Assembly: GCA_036867785.1 (NCBI GenBank)
Contig: CP145423.1
Span: 806,001 to 870,000 of the forward strand
Length of the DNA: 64,000 bases
DNA from: Plasmodiophora brassicae
Lineage: Eukaryota; Endomyxa: Phytomyxea; Phytomyxea; Plasmodiophorida
Direction of reading: 5' to 3'
The stretch's first letter is position 1. Every line of letters begins with the position of its first letter. The position numbers and the translations under genes were made by a program. Positions 12,281 through 23,391 of this stretch are shown here, one piece after another. The notes under the pieces were generated by a model, which was given only the letters and a program-made list of their open reading frames with translations, was not told the DNA's origin and made no database searches.

Positions 12281-12401
12281 GGTGCACACGTTTAGTATGG
12301 ATCGTCGGTACGCCCAAGTGAATATCCACGTTGCCGCCCGGCGCCGATCAAAGCTAATCTCAGATCGGCGGGCGACGCGCGCGTGACCTGCAGAGCACAC
12401 T
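12281..12401 (+). promoter_or_regulatory. Conserved upstream block of receptor copy B (shared with copy C)
   Basis: The 120 bp just before the copy B start codon align with 24455-24558 before copy C. Shared words include GCACACGTT, TCGTCGGTAC, GAATATCCACGT and GACGCGCGCGT, and both end in AGCACACT before ATG. Outside this block the two upstream regions diverge. It probably holds the core promoter and 5' UTR, either conserved or recently duplicated. Copy A shares little of it. Confidence 0.55.
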
Positions 12402-15400
12402 ATGCGGTCGGCATGGGTGCTGCTGGCGGCGGCGACGTTGCTGACGGCCGGCATGGACGCGTTCATCGCCGGGGTCACGATCCAGCAGATCCTGGACCTG
12501 ATGAACAGCGCGCGTGCCAACGTGGTGCCGACGGCGTCCCAGATGGTCAAGTTGCAATGGGACGCGTCGCTGGCGTCGGCGGCGGCCAGCTACGCTGCCA
12601 CACAGTGCTCGGGCGCCTTTAGCGGCGCCGGCCCCACCTGCACCAACTGTGTCACCTGGATCGCCGACGCCGAGCTGCCGTCGTACGGGTCGCAGGGCAT
12701 CCTCGACATCATTGCCGGCAACTTCATCGCTGGGGTACGTGATCGGCCCGGTCGTGTCGCCCCAGCCGTGGTGCCCGTAATGACGATGGGGGGCGCCCCT
12801 GCGGCGTAGAAATCGATGTGGCCGTGCACACAGTCGGGCTCGACGTTGACATGTTCCTGCTCTGGCGGCGGCTGCTACGACGACTGGAACAACCTGGTCA
12901 ACGATGCGGCGACGGCCGTCGGGTGCGGCGAGCAGACGTCGACCGCATGCGGCAAACCGAACAACATCTACGTGTGCGTGTACGTGCCCCGCTCCCCCTG
13001 CCTCGTCTGATGATTTGCTGTCGGCGTGCTGACTGTTCTGCTGGCAGGTTCAACGGGTGGACGTCGGACGCGCATCCGTACACGGCGTCGGTGACGAATT
13101 CATCGTGCACGAAGGGAACCTGCCCGTCGGCCTACCCGGTCTGCGCCGGAAACCTGTGCACGGCCAGGACGACCACGAAACGCCCCACGACGAGGCGCCG
13201 CACGACAAGGCGCCCGACAACCAAACGCCCGACAACAAGACGCCCGACGACACGCCGACCAACAACAAGGCGCCCGACGACGCGGCGGCCCAGTACAAGA
13301 CGCCCAACGACCCGTCGCCCTACGACCCGTCGCCCTACGACCCGTCGCCCTACAACCCGTCGCCCTACGACACGACGGCCTACGACACGTCGCCCCACGA
13401 CACGACGGCCTACGACACGTCGCCCTACGACCCGTCGCCCTACGACACGTCGCCCTACGACACGACGGCCTACGACACGTCGCCCCACGACCCGTCGCCC
13501 TACGACACGACGCCCTACGACACGACGGCCTACGACCCGTCGCCCTACGACCCGTCGCCCTACGACACGACGGCCTACGACCCGTCGCCCTACGACCCGT
13601 CGCCCTACGACACGACGGCCTACGACACGTCGCCCCACGACCCATCGCCCTACGACACGTCGCCCTACGACACGACGGCCTACGACACGACGGCCTACGA
13701 CCCGTCGCCCTACGACCCGTCTCCCGTCGACCCGCCGCCCTACGACACGTCACCCGACGACACGACGCCCAACAACAAGGCGACCCACGACACGACACCC
13801 TACGACGCGACGTCCAACGACGCGACGCCCCACGACTCGACGTCCAGCGACGCGACGCCCCACTACAAGACGCCCTACGACGGGACGTCCCACAACACGT
13901 CGCCCTACGACACATCGCCCAACGACCCGTCGCCCTACAACCCGTCGCCCTACAACCCGTCGCCCTACGACCCGTCGCCCTTCGACCCGTCGCCCTACGA
14001 CACGTCGCCCCACGACACGACGGCCTACGACCCGTCGCCCTACGACCCGTCGCCCTTCGACCCGTCGCCCTACGACCCGACGCCCGACGACACGACGCCC
14101 AACAACAAGGCGACCCACGACGCGGCACCCTACGACGCGACGTCCAACGACGCGACGCCCCACGACTCGACGTCCAACGACACGACGCCCCACTACAAGA
14201 CGCCCTACGACGGGACGTCCCACAACACGTCGCCCTACGACACATCGCCCAACGACCCGTCGCCCTACAACCCGTCGCCCTACAACCCGTCGCCCTACGA
14301 CCCGTCGCCCGACGACACGACGCCCAACAACAAGGCGACCCACGACGCGGCACCCTACGACGCGACGTCCAACGACGCGACGCCCCACGACTCGACGTCC
14401 AACGACACGACGCCCCACTACAAGACGCCCTACGACGGGACGTCCCACAACACGTCGCCCTACGACACATCGCCCAACGACCCGTCGCCCTACAACCCGT
14501 CGCCCTACAACCCGTCGCCCTACGACCCGTCGCCCTTCGACCCGTCGCCCTACGACACGACGCCCAACAACAAGGCGACCCACGACGCGGCACCCTACGA
14601 CGCGACGTCCAACGACGCGACGTCCAACGACGCGACGTCCAACGACGCGACGTCCAACGACGCGACGTCCAACGACGCGACGTCCAACGACGCGACGTCC
14701 AACGACGCGACGTCCAACGACGCGACGTCCAACGACGCGACGTCCAACGACGCGACGTCCAACGACGCGACGTTCCACCACAAGACGCCCGACGGGACGC
14801 CGTACAACACGTCGGCCCACTACAAGGCGCCCCACGACACGACGCCCTACCACCAGACGGCCCACTACAAGACGTCCAACGACTAACCGTCCAACCACAC
14901 GACGCCCCACAACTGGCCGACCAACTACAGGGCGCCGAACCACAAGGCGCCCTACGTCACGACGCCCCACCACTCGACATCTTACTACCAGACGTCCCAC
15001 CACCAGAAGCCGTACAACACGGCGCCCGAGCACAAGACGCCCCACGACACGACACCCAACCACTAAGCGCCCCACGACAAGGCGCCCAACCACCAGGAGA
15101 CCAACGACAAAGCGTCCGACGTCTCGACACCTAACTACAAGACGTCCATCCACTAAGCGCCGCACGACAGGGCGCTCAACCACAAGACGGCCCACAACAC
15201 GACGGCGCACAACAAGACGCCCAACCAGTAACCGTCCAACGACACGACGTCCAACGACACGCCGGCCAACCACAAGGCGCCCGACGACTCGAAGGCCAAC
15301 CACAAGACGCCGCACAACGCGACGCCCTACGTCGCAGCACCCTACTACAAGACGCCCAACTACTAATCGTCCAACGGCACGGCGGCTAACCACCAGACGC

Positions 15401-18400
15401 CCAACAACACGCCGGCCGACCACAAGACGGCTCACCACAAGACGTCCAACTACCAGGCACCCTACGACACGCCGCCTAACCACGAGACGCCCTGCTACAA
15501 GACCCACGACCACTAAGCGCCGCACGACACGTCGCCCCACATCACGCCGCCCCACGACTCGTTCGCCTACTACAAGACGTCCGACGACTAAGCGGCGCTC
15601 AACGACATCGCGCCCCGCCACAAGACGCCGATCGACGGTACGCTCAACGACAAGGCGGCCATCGACCAGGCACCCAACGACGCTGCGGCCGGCTGGTACG
15701 AGACGACCGTCGACAAGAAGCCAATCGACAAGGCACCCGACAACCAGACGACCTACCACACGGCGACAGACCACAAGACACCCGTCCCGACGTCCGACCA
15801 CACTCCACCCAACCTCCAGGCAGCCTACGATAAGGCGCTCAGCCAGCAGGCGCCAGACCACTAATCGTCCAACCAGCAGGCGTCGAACCAGCAGGCGTCC
15901 ATTGACAGCACGGCCAACCACAAGGCTACCGGCCACGAGACGCCCGACCACTCGACGTCATACGTCGAGGCGCCCAACCTTGAGACGATCCGCCACAGCC
16001 CGCCCAACAAGGCACTCTACAACAGGACGACCAGGCACGAGAAGACCAACCAGTGAGCGTGCAACAACAAAGTACACGACCACAGGACGACGTCGGCGAA
16101 CAACTAGTCGAAGGACGTCAACCAGCCGCAAGGCAATGGTGCATTCGACGTCAACAAGGCAGGCCACAGCGAAACATCGATCTACGAGGTCATTCACGAG
16201 ACGTCCGTCGACGAGGCAACTCACGATGCTCTCCAAACGACACCGGACGTCGAGTAAGGCACCACGACGACCAACATCGAGGCAGCAGGGTACGAGCCAG
16301 CCTGGAACCGGACGGGGGACGACAAGACGTCCTTCTACAGGCAAACGTACACGACGGCACTCGACCAGACACTCGACACGGAGGTTCCCGACCACGAAGA
16401 ATCCGACTTCAACGGGGCGGCCGTCGAACACCCCAAGTACACGTTCGAGGAATCCCACATCCCGACGTCCTTCGACGCAGCGACCTGCAGCGAGGCACCC
16501 ATCGCAGGTGACGTCCCGTACGCCGCCTGAGGTCCTTCATCCGACGACATCCAGAGCACAAAGCGCGACACAAGCCACGTCGTTCTGGGTTCGCCTTCAA
16601 GCACCGACCGTGCTGGATCCGTCCACGTCGCTGGCCCTGTACGCTACGATTGCGCCCGGAACCGACCGTCGACTGCTGACCACGTCGTGGACGTGCGATA
16701 CGCTGGACCTGTCGCCCGCATCCGGGAACGTCCTGACGTCGCCGACGGACACGTTGTCGCTCGTCCTGGCACCGAACGCCCTGCAGTACGCCACGTCGTA
16801 CCGGTTCACGATCGCAGCGCGCCTGGCAACGACGACAACCAGCGCCTCGGCCACGATCACGATTCCGCCGCGACCCACCGGCGGCGTCGTCAACGTCACC
16901 TGGGCGGGAGGCCGGCCCGTCGAATTGTCGACCGTCTTCAACATCAGCACCCGGGGATGGCAGGCCGCCGGCGCCCCTCTGGAATTCGTCTTCTCGTACG
17001 TGGTCGTCGGGCGCGCATCTGGGACCAGCGAGTACAGCATCGGGTCGGCCGCACCGACGTCCACGTCGGCCCTCACGACGTTGCCCTCGGGCGACCCCGT
17101 CCGCGTTCTCGTTCGCGCCATTGCACCCGGGTCCCGCGTCCGATCCGCTCCCGTCTGGACTGACATCGTTGTGCAGCGCGCCTCGACACAGCAAGTGCTC
17201 GACAGTGTCCTCTCGTCAGCAGCGACCGTTGTCGGTCCACCACAGGTCGTCATGAACCAGTTGCAATCGGCCACGCTGGCCCTGAACGCCGTCTCCAACT
17301 ATTCCACGTCGGCGAACACGTCGTCGGCCGTTGTGGCCGCCCGATCTGCCCTCATCTCCACGTTGGTGACGGCCTGCTCCAATGCCAGCAACGTCAACGC
17401 TGACAGTGCCGCTGTTCTGCTGGGGACGCTGACCGCCCAGCCTGAGCAGCTGTCGGTCAACGCCACCCAGCAGGTCATGGCGTTCGCCGGCACGCTCGTC
17501 CAGCAATCCCTGTCGAGCACGACATCGCTGTCGTTGCAGGGGTTGACCGCGGTGGCCCAGTCGGTGTCATCGGCCATGACCGCCGCGCGTCTGACCAACG
17601 CGACGTCGTCGGCAACGTCGGCGGTCCAGCACGCCGTCGTCGACCTGATCGCCTCGGCGCAGGTCGCCACGACGCAGCCGTGCCGGCCTGCATTGACGAT
17701 ATCGACGGCGAACTTCCAATCGCACGCCTGGTCCCTGGACGGCCTGGCCCACGCCAACGGCACCTGTGCGGCGACAGGAGCCCAAGAGTCGTCGGTCGTC
17801 CTGCCGCCCGATTTCTGGTCGGCCATGAACGTCAGCGGGGACGTTGGCGTGCAGATGACCGTCTGGGTGGACAACCCACACACGACCCGTCTGGTGAACG
17901 GGGCATCGCCCGTCACCACCGTCCGCACGTTCAGGATCGCATCGTCCCCTGGGTCTACAACGTCATCGGCGGCAGCACCGCCCGAGCCCATCGTCGTCCG
18001 CAGCCTGTCGTCGAGTTCGCCCATCAATGTGACGTTGGCGCCCACGACTAAGGGGGGCGGCATACGGGCGGATTCGTCATGTGACGCGACGAGCCGCCCG
18101 GTCTGTGTCACGTTCGACGGCGCCCTTCAGAACTGGACCACGGCCGGGTGCACGACGATTACGATGCCGTCGACCAATGTGCTCACGTCTTCGGTGACGT
18201 GTTCGTGCACGCACCTGACCGACTTTGCCCTGGTTATGTACCTGGAGGAGGCGCAACGTGGGCCTGGGTGTGGCGGCACCGGCCGATTCGTCGACCAGAA
18301 GGCGCTGGCGGACGTGATCAACAACGCGAACGCCATCCACCGCGTGTTCCTGGGCCTGTACATCTGCACGGCGCTCATCGCCCTGGTGTTGGTCTCGCGC

Positions 18401-19570
18401 GCCCGACGACACGTCACGAAGGTGCACGCTCGTCGATCCGTCTACGTCCTGCTGTCGCTGTCCATCGTCGTTTGCGCCGCCCGTTCAGCCATCAGCGCCT
18501 TCAACCTGTCGCTCGACACGTCCATCGTGACGCTCGCCGTCCTGTCGGTCCTGCCGTCCATGTGCGAGTTCTTCCTGCTGACCTACTTCATCCTGATGAT
18601 CTGGTCGATCGGCGACCGCATCAAGAAGATGTCGACGAGCGTGCCGCAGAACGTCCTGAGCGGCATCGCCAGGCCCTACTTCATCGGCAATGCGGTCATC
18701 TCGCTGGCCGTCCCCGCCCTGGTCATTGGTGGTGTCATCTTCGGCACCAAGGACCCCAGCGCCGCTCTGTTCGGGCCGGTCCCGATGTACGCGTTCCTGT
18801 TCGACGCGGCTTCCGCCCTGGTTGCCTCTGTCTGCCTGTTGTGCAGCACCTACTTCCTGTACTACAGCCGGGCCATGCTGAAGACGTTGGTGGAGGCGGC
18901 CGCCACCATCGGCAAGCAACTGGAAGGGCAGGCGGCGTCGTACAGGAGGGTGGGCCGATTCGTCTTCACCGTATGTTCCCTGTTCTCGGCGGCCCTCTGC
19001 CTGGAAAGCGCTCTGTGGCTGCTGTCGATCGTCGCTCCTCGGTTGTACCTATCTGGGTTCGTCGTGTTCTACTCCACGTTCCTTGCTGGGGACCTGGTGT
19101 GCATCGCCCTGGTCGTCGCGTTCTGCTACAGGACGGTGTCGACTGCGGCCCGCAGCAGCGCCTCTAGCTCTGCCAGTGCCGACAGAACGCAGGGGAAGCG
19201 ACAGCGGCATCACAATGCGGAAGTGTCGGTGCAGAACGCGTCTGCGATCGGCCAGCAGCTGTCGAGCCTGGCACCATCGCATCGCCGGAATCACAGTTCC
19301 GGTTCCGTCGCCATCTCGTTCGGGGCAGCGTCGACGTCGTCGGGGGAGTTTCTGCCTGTTGCTGCCCAGTACAAGGTTCCCAAGGACGTCGCGATGCAGA
19401 ACGCAATTGGCGTCGACCGCAACCAAGCGGCGCCCGTCCCGTTCGCTCGAAACCGGGCGAAACTCGATGCCGAGGCGGCAATGGACATTCTGGAATCGAC
19501 AATGGAAAACGCGCTGTCCCATGTTCGAGGGCCGGCCAAGGACGCGCCACCCGTCGCTCCTCATTACTGA
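12402..19570 (+). CDS. CAP-stalk-REJ-GPS-seven-TM receptor, copy B (giant stalk)
   Basis: Three exons (12402-12734, 12810-12979, 13048-19570) give 2341 aa in one open frame. Exons 1 and 2 are exactly 333 and 170 nt, as in copies A and C. Signal peptide (MRSAWVLLAAATLLTAGMDA); CAP-like domain to about 168; Cys-rich hinge. The stalk, about residues 207-1330, is made of TTRRP-type pentapeptides, encoded by a 15-bp minisatellite, that decay toward the 3' end. The REJ-like region follows (FWVRLQAPTVLDPSTSL, then RPTGGVVNVTWAGG). The GPS ends CSCTHLTDF, predicted to cleave L/T near residue 1889. Seven membrane helices run from VFLGLYICTALIALVLV to FLAGDLVCIALVVAFC. The tail carries DAEAAMDILESTMENALSHV, also found in copy C. 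Closest relatives by architecture are adhesion GPCRs and REJ/polycystin proteins; a CAP domain at the tip is unusual. Confidence 0.88.
13165..16500 (+). repeat. 15-bp coding minisatellite (Thr-Thr-Arg-Arg-Pro stalk of copy B)
   Basis: Roughly 220 tandem 15-bp units encode TTRRP in the receptor frame, with drift toward the 3' end. Ten perfect copies of AACGACGCGACGTCC occupy 14611-14760. A longer unit starting AACAACAAGGCGACC recurs at 13771, 14101, 14326 and 14566; the spacings of 330, 225 and 240 bp are all multiples of 15. This points to duplication of blocks as well as single units. Because the period is a multiple of three, other frames stay open over long distances, including a +1 frame reading PSPYD/TTAYD and antisense VVGRR runs. 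Those are by-products. Confidence 0.92.
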
Positions 19571-20080
19571 ATGAAACCCCGCGCCATCGCGCGTCACGAC
19601 ATCAGAACATGGTCGCATCATATATCAAACACAATATAACGACGTGACAATTGCATCACGAGCGAACGCCATGTAGAAGGCTATAAACTCGCGATGTCTA
19701 GAAGTTAGTCGCCAATCTGTAGATTGTTGGCGATATCGGTCCGAATGCGCTACGAATACCACATTCATATCCGGCCGGTCGTGTTGTACCGGGCAGCGGA
19801 CGCGACGCCATCAGTCGTAATGTCGGCCGATTGTGGATTACTTGTGAACGCGACCGCTCGTCAGCGAGCGTGCCCGTCCCAAGTCGGAGCGCTCGCTGTA
19901 CGTACGCTGACGAATCAAGTGGTCGTGCACTGATCGCAACGTGCAGACCATGGTTCGGTGGCGTTTCCTGGTATGTCGAAATGACGATCATAGACATCGG
20001 AAACCTTTGAAACGCGCTGCTGACCATCTCGTGGCGCACCTGGTGTGGGACTGTCAGAGTCCTGGAGAGAGTACATATCG
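19571..20080. other. Downstream flank of copy B, no gene seen
   Basis: AT-richer DNA follows the copy B stop (for example around 19620-19690). Short frames only. The last part, from about 19,990, begins to resemble the inverted copy at 24.1-24.0 kb. No RNA gene or transposon was recognised. Confidence 0.4.
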
Positions 20081-20422
20081 ACATACGTGGTCATTGGCCG
20101 GTCGACATGACGCAGAGACGCCGCAGCAACAACCTGACATCTGCCTGGAAGCCAACCATGACCAGGTCTTGCCCCGGTTCCTTGCATACCTCGGCGATGG
20201 AGTGACGGCTTCAAGGTCACCGGAGCCGCGGTATACCGCGGCTCCGGTGACTATTCGCCGACAGACCGGATCGGTGATGCGGCTCTGCCCGACCAGCGCG
20301 TTCGCGATCAACCATTGACTCAGAATGAGCTTGAAAAGATTCTCGCTGACCTGCGCAAGCTCAAGAAGGCCCGGTGCAAGTACGGCAAGCGGTGCCTGCC
20401 GCGTAAACACGAACATGAGTGA
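20081..20422 (+). CDS. Small gene family of unknown function, copy 1 (3' part)
   Basis: The 20081-20200 stretch aligns with the reverse complement of about 24000-23860 (shared GGTCGACATGACGC, GACGCCGCAGCAAC, CCTCGGCGATGGAGTG). The best frame of the 3' part reads GFKVTGAAVYRGSGDYSPTD, then QNELEKILADLRKLKKARCK and YGKRCLPRKHEHE, stop at 20420-20422. The QNELEKILADLRKLKK segment corresponds to NPQFDR...KIREYR and DPQFDRLNLKIQEYRK in the other two copies. CKYGKRC...KHEH recalls a small Cys/His zinc site, but one example is too little to name it. Relative to copy 3 (GATGGAGTGGACGG) this copy reads GATGGAGTGACGG, one base shorter, so a break or a splice is likely. The 5' end is not defined. Confidence 0.4.
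20216..20251. repeat. Perfect 36-bp palindrome
   Basis: GTCACCGGAGCCGCGGTA is followed at once by its exact reverse complement, with no spacer. It lies inside the putative coding frame of the small-family copy 1. The matching place in the inverted copy near 23,840 is not palindromic, so the perfect symmetry arose or was kept only here. Confidence 0.9.
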
Positions 20423-20542
20423 GTGGTGATGTTTGCAGCGAAGACCAACCCGACGCCTCAGGAGATGAACATTTGCAAGTCGTTGTTGACTCGTTGGTCT
20501 TTTCAGCTGCGGCGGACACTGACAGAGGCCGCGGCACGATGC

Positions 20543-20552
20543 CTATATATAG
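20543..20552 (+). promoter_or_regulatory. Candidate TATA box
   Basis: CTATATATAG lies about 100 bp before the ATG at 20650 in otherwise GC-rich DNA and is a good TATA-box candidate for the downstream single-exon gene. Position and sequence only; no transcript evidence. Confidence 0.45.
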
Positions 20553-20649
20553 GCCGGCGGACTTTTCCAAGGGTCAGACTGCGCCGCGGTGGTCGCTGTG
20601 TTCGTTTTCGCGCTGACATAGAATATTTATTTACGTCCTGATTGATGCC

Positions 20650-21663
20650 ATGACGAATGATGGAGCGTTCCCGTTCAACATATCGTCGCCGGAAGCGTAC
20701 GAACCCGTGGAGAGCGGGCTGTGGGACTCGGCACGATCGGGGGACGTCGTCGTACTCCGCGAGCAATACGACGTCTTCGGTGGCCTGTTCTTTCACTCGC
20801 ACATGGCTGTCACCGCACTGAATCACCGCCACTTTGACTGGTTCCTGCATTTCCTTGATCTGGCATTCCCGACGTTCTACATCGTCGGCTGCGGTCCTGA
20901 CACGGACGTTGTCCTCGAGGCGCCTCTGCATGGGGATTGGGATTTGGCGCTGGCACCATCCGGGCGACTGACCCCGATGGCCTCTATCGTCCTCGCGGAG
21001 TTACCCGATGCAGACGCTGTCCGCCTAGTCCAACAGGTCAATACGCGCCTGTTTGCACGTTTCACGCGCGATCATATCACGATGGAACCCCTCTGGCCCG
21101 AACGTTTCGTGGAGTATGACATGAACATGCGTGGAGAACTCGTCGCGTATGCCGATGATGCTCGGCCAATCCTGGGCGACAGCGCTCCGGTTTACAGCGA
21201 TCCGAATTTTCCGCTGATGACGCGCCCGGAAGCGCAGCGGCTTCTTCTATTCGCAATAATGGAGGAGCATCGCGTCATCGTGTCGTATCTGCTCGAAGCA
21301 GGTCTGGCGCATGCGACACCTGAGCTGCTGCGGATCGCCAAGCGCCCAGTTTACTGGCACGTGTACGACGTGTTGGCACACGACAGCGGCCTGTCGGGTG
21401 ATGCGGCGCGCTTTCCCTGGTCAGAGGTCGATCAGGAAAGGATCCGTCGCCGTATCTTTGCCTATTTCTGTGATGGTCGATTTGAGGTATTCCGCGACAT
21501 GATCCTCGACATGCCTCCGTCGCTGGCAGCTGAAGTCTGGCGCGGTGGGCTGGCCAAACTCGAGTTGTACTCGACGCAGACGTCAGTCCCGGGGACCGAC
21601 CGCCTTGCCGAGATGCTGCAACGCGCGAAGGACTTCATGAATACAACGAATATTCTGTCCTGA
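20650..21663 (+). CDS. Unknown single-exon protein, 337 aa
   Basis: One uninterrupted frame of 337 codons starts at the first ATG after a TATA-like box. It has no signal peptide or membrane helix and is rich in aromatic residues (HMAVTALNHRHFDWFLHFLD, YIVGCGPDTD). A later stretch (RLLLFAIMEEHRVIVSYLLE AGLAHATPELL) has the hydrophobic spacing of an ankyrin-like helix pair, but no full ankyrin consensus is present. Lack of introns and relaxed third-position GC set it apart from the housekeeping genes. It sits between copies 1 and 2 of the small family. I do not recognise a family and infer no function; the frame length and composition make it very likely a real gene. Confidence 0.65.
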   Translation: MTNDGAFPFNISSPEAYEPVESGLWDSARSGDVVVLREQYDVFGGLFFHSHMAVTALNHRHFDWFLHFLDLAFPTFYIVGCGPDTDVVLEAPLHGDWDLALAPSGRLTPMASIVLAELPDADAVRLVQQVNTRLFARFTRDHITMEPLWPERFVEYDMNMRGELVAYADDARPILGDSAPVYSDPNFPLMTRPEAQRLLLFAIMEEHRVIVSYLLEAGLAHATPELLRIAKRPVYWHVYDVLAHDSGLSGDAARFPWSEVDQERIRRRIFAYFCDGRFEVFRDMILDMPPSLAAEVWRGGLAKLELYSTQTSVPGTDRLAEMLQRAKDFMNTTNILS

Positions 21664-22740
21664 AGAGCACGACAAGCCTGGGGCATTGAGCTTGGGTCAA
21701 CGTGGAGAGACCCGGATGACCTCGCTCCATTGCCAATACACGTTGCCTTCGACTGTGACAGTTCATGATGATGTGCATGGTCTTGCAGTGACGGGTAAAA
21801 GAACAAGCCGCGGCCGTTTGTTACGGGCAAAGGTGATCTAGTACCAGTCAAGCAGACGTCTACTGCCGACATCGTATCACGAGCATTTGGTAGGTGCGAT
21901 GGGATGAAAGGCGCCGCTCGCCACGCCGATGGCCGGTAAGTGGGCTTGGCGGGTCTGCCCCCGACGCATGGTGCAGGGCAGGGGTACGTGCTGCTCCTGC
22001 AGCGATCGGCGCGCCGCACTGCCAGACGCCACCGATCAGATGAAGAACATGTCGGCGTGACAATGTCCACGCGTCGCCTAGGCAGCAAGATGGCGCCCTT
22101 GCAGGTGCTCAATGCTGAACATGCGACTGCAGGTTTCCAGCGTGTTAGTGAACCTGCGCGCCTATACTCGTACCTGTCCTGGATGTGCAACGCCAGTCGT
22201 GTGGGGGAGGCGTTGCAGGCGTCAGGAAGGACGTGATGTGGACGTACGTAGTAATAGGTCCTTCGGCTCGTTCTACTGGTCGGCGGCGACACGTTCCTGG
22301 TGCAGGCAGACTAGGCAGTGCCGCAGTGGCGTCAGGGAGTCGACGGCCGACGAAGGACGATGCAAACAGAACGGTATGTGGGTGGGCCAGATGCGACGTC
22401 ACAGTGGGCGTCGCTGTCCCCAACCGGCAGCGTCGTCCGGTCGGCGATCGCGCCGACGACGCCGATAACGGAGTCGGCGCCCGCCTCCCGTTAAGGAACA
22501 GGGCCCAGCTTTCACGCGATGGCTTATGCACAGCCCTTTACTCTGTACGGGATCGCGCCGCGACATGAGGCGCATGCTATCAACCGGCACAACCACAAGA
22601 TCGGTCGCATCCCCGATCGATTCTGTGCCGCCCAACCAGGCCGACTGCGACATCGGCCTGACACGTACGCGAACATGGGCGGCACTGGACGTGACGCGTT
22701 GCTGGGCTTCGGCCGCAATCAACTTCCAGCATGCGCGCTA
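21664..22740. other. Intergenic, no gene recognised
   Basis: Over 1 kb with only short, compositionally random frames on both strands. No tRNA, transposon ends or tandem repeats were seen. It may contain decayed upstream exons of the small-family copy 2. Confidence 0.4.
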
Positions 22741-23129
22741 CGATGACCGATAAGCAGCACAATCCTCAGTTCGACCGCGTTGCCAGCAGCCTCCTGAACC
22801 GGAAGATTCGGGAGTACCGTACGTAGGCGAGGAACAAGTAACGGTTGATGCATATACTTCCGCTCAATCCGTGTGATTGCTCTAATACGTGATTGTTTCT
22901 AGCTGTGCCACGTAAGTGGGTGTCCGGTGCTGACGAAGAGGGCGATGATGACGACGACAGTAAGTGCGGATCATTATCGGCAAACCTCTTGTCCCGGTCC
23001 GTCTCCGTTCATGCTCGTGCTCGCAGCAATCTGCGACAACATCCCGGAGACGACCACACATCGTTCTCGTCGTCGATGAGCACTGCGACGGTTTCTCGCT
23101 CCCCATGCCAACCGGTCATTCTGGTATAA
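22741..23129 (+). pseudogene. Small gene family of unknown function, copy 2 (partial, probably degenerate)
   Basis: A short segment reads HNPQFDRVASSLLNRKIREY, followed by a donor (CC|GTACGT) and, after about 80 bp, an acceptor TTTCTAG. The next segment reads PVPRKWVSGADEEGDDDDDS. The same exon pair exists on the minus strand as DPQFDRLNLKIQEY and PVPHTLASGVDEDSDGEDGN, with an equivalent intron (ATTGCTCTA...GTTTCTAG). The conserved C-terminal part of copy 3 (FEVVWWISGTRGG) is not found here, so this copy looks truncated. Upstream exons are not identified. Confidence 0.4.
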
Positions 23130-23391
23130 CTGGCCGGAAACCTGCAATACGTCCTATATAGAGAAAGGCGCCTGCCTGAAAAGCGCGAAACACAAATAGA
23201 GAAATTACGGCCGCATCAAGCGCTTGTGTCAGCGATGCAACCCGGTCAAGAGGCCCATTTTCGTCACTGATGCCACGACCTCATGCCCCACCTTTCTCGG
23301 TAACGGAATGCGAAGTATAAATGTTTCTTGTTCCTTCCCCTCGAAGTAGCTCGTGCAAGACCGACTTGGGATCCTCTATTGGAGCGTCTGA

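Noticed and set aside
13057-14886. A 600-codon plus-strand frame reading PSPYD/TTAYD repeats
   Set aside because: It overlaps the receptor stalk in another frame and is open only because the 15-bp repeat unit has no stop in that phase; it has no conserved domains on either side.
13100-15951. Long antisense frames of VVGRR and Ala/Arg-rich repeats
   Set aside because: They are the reverse strand of the same minisatellite; the receptor frame carries the CAP, REJ and seven-TM domains.
13165-16500. Tandem array as a CRISPR locus
   Set aside because: The 15-bp units are contiguous, with no unique spacers, and they are coding.
20216-20251. Palindrome as a transcription terminator
   Set aside because: No T-run follows, nuclear genes do not use such terminators, and it lies within a coding-like frame.
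20310-20422. A PBZ-type poly(ADP-ribose)-binding finger in CKYGKRC...KHEH
   Set aside because: The Cys spacing is suggestive, but the His spacing does not fit well and the other family copies lack it; kept only as a remark.
20650-21663. Ankyrin-repeat protein of giant-virus origin
   Set aside because: Only a vague helix-pair pattern is visible; no ankyrin consensus or viral hallmark supports it.
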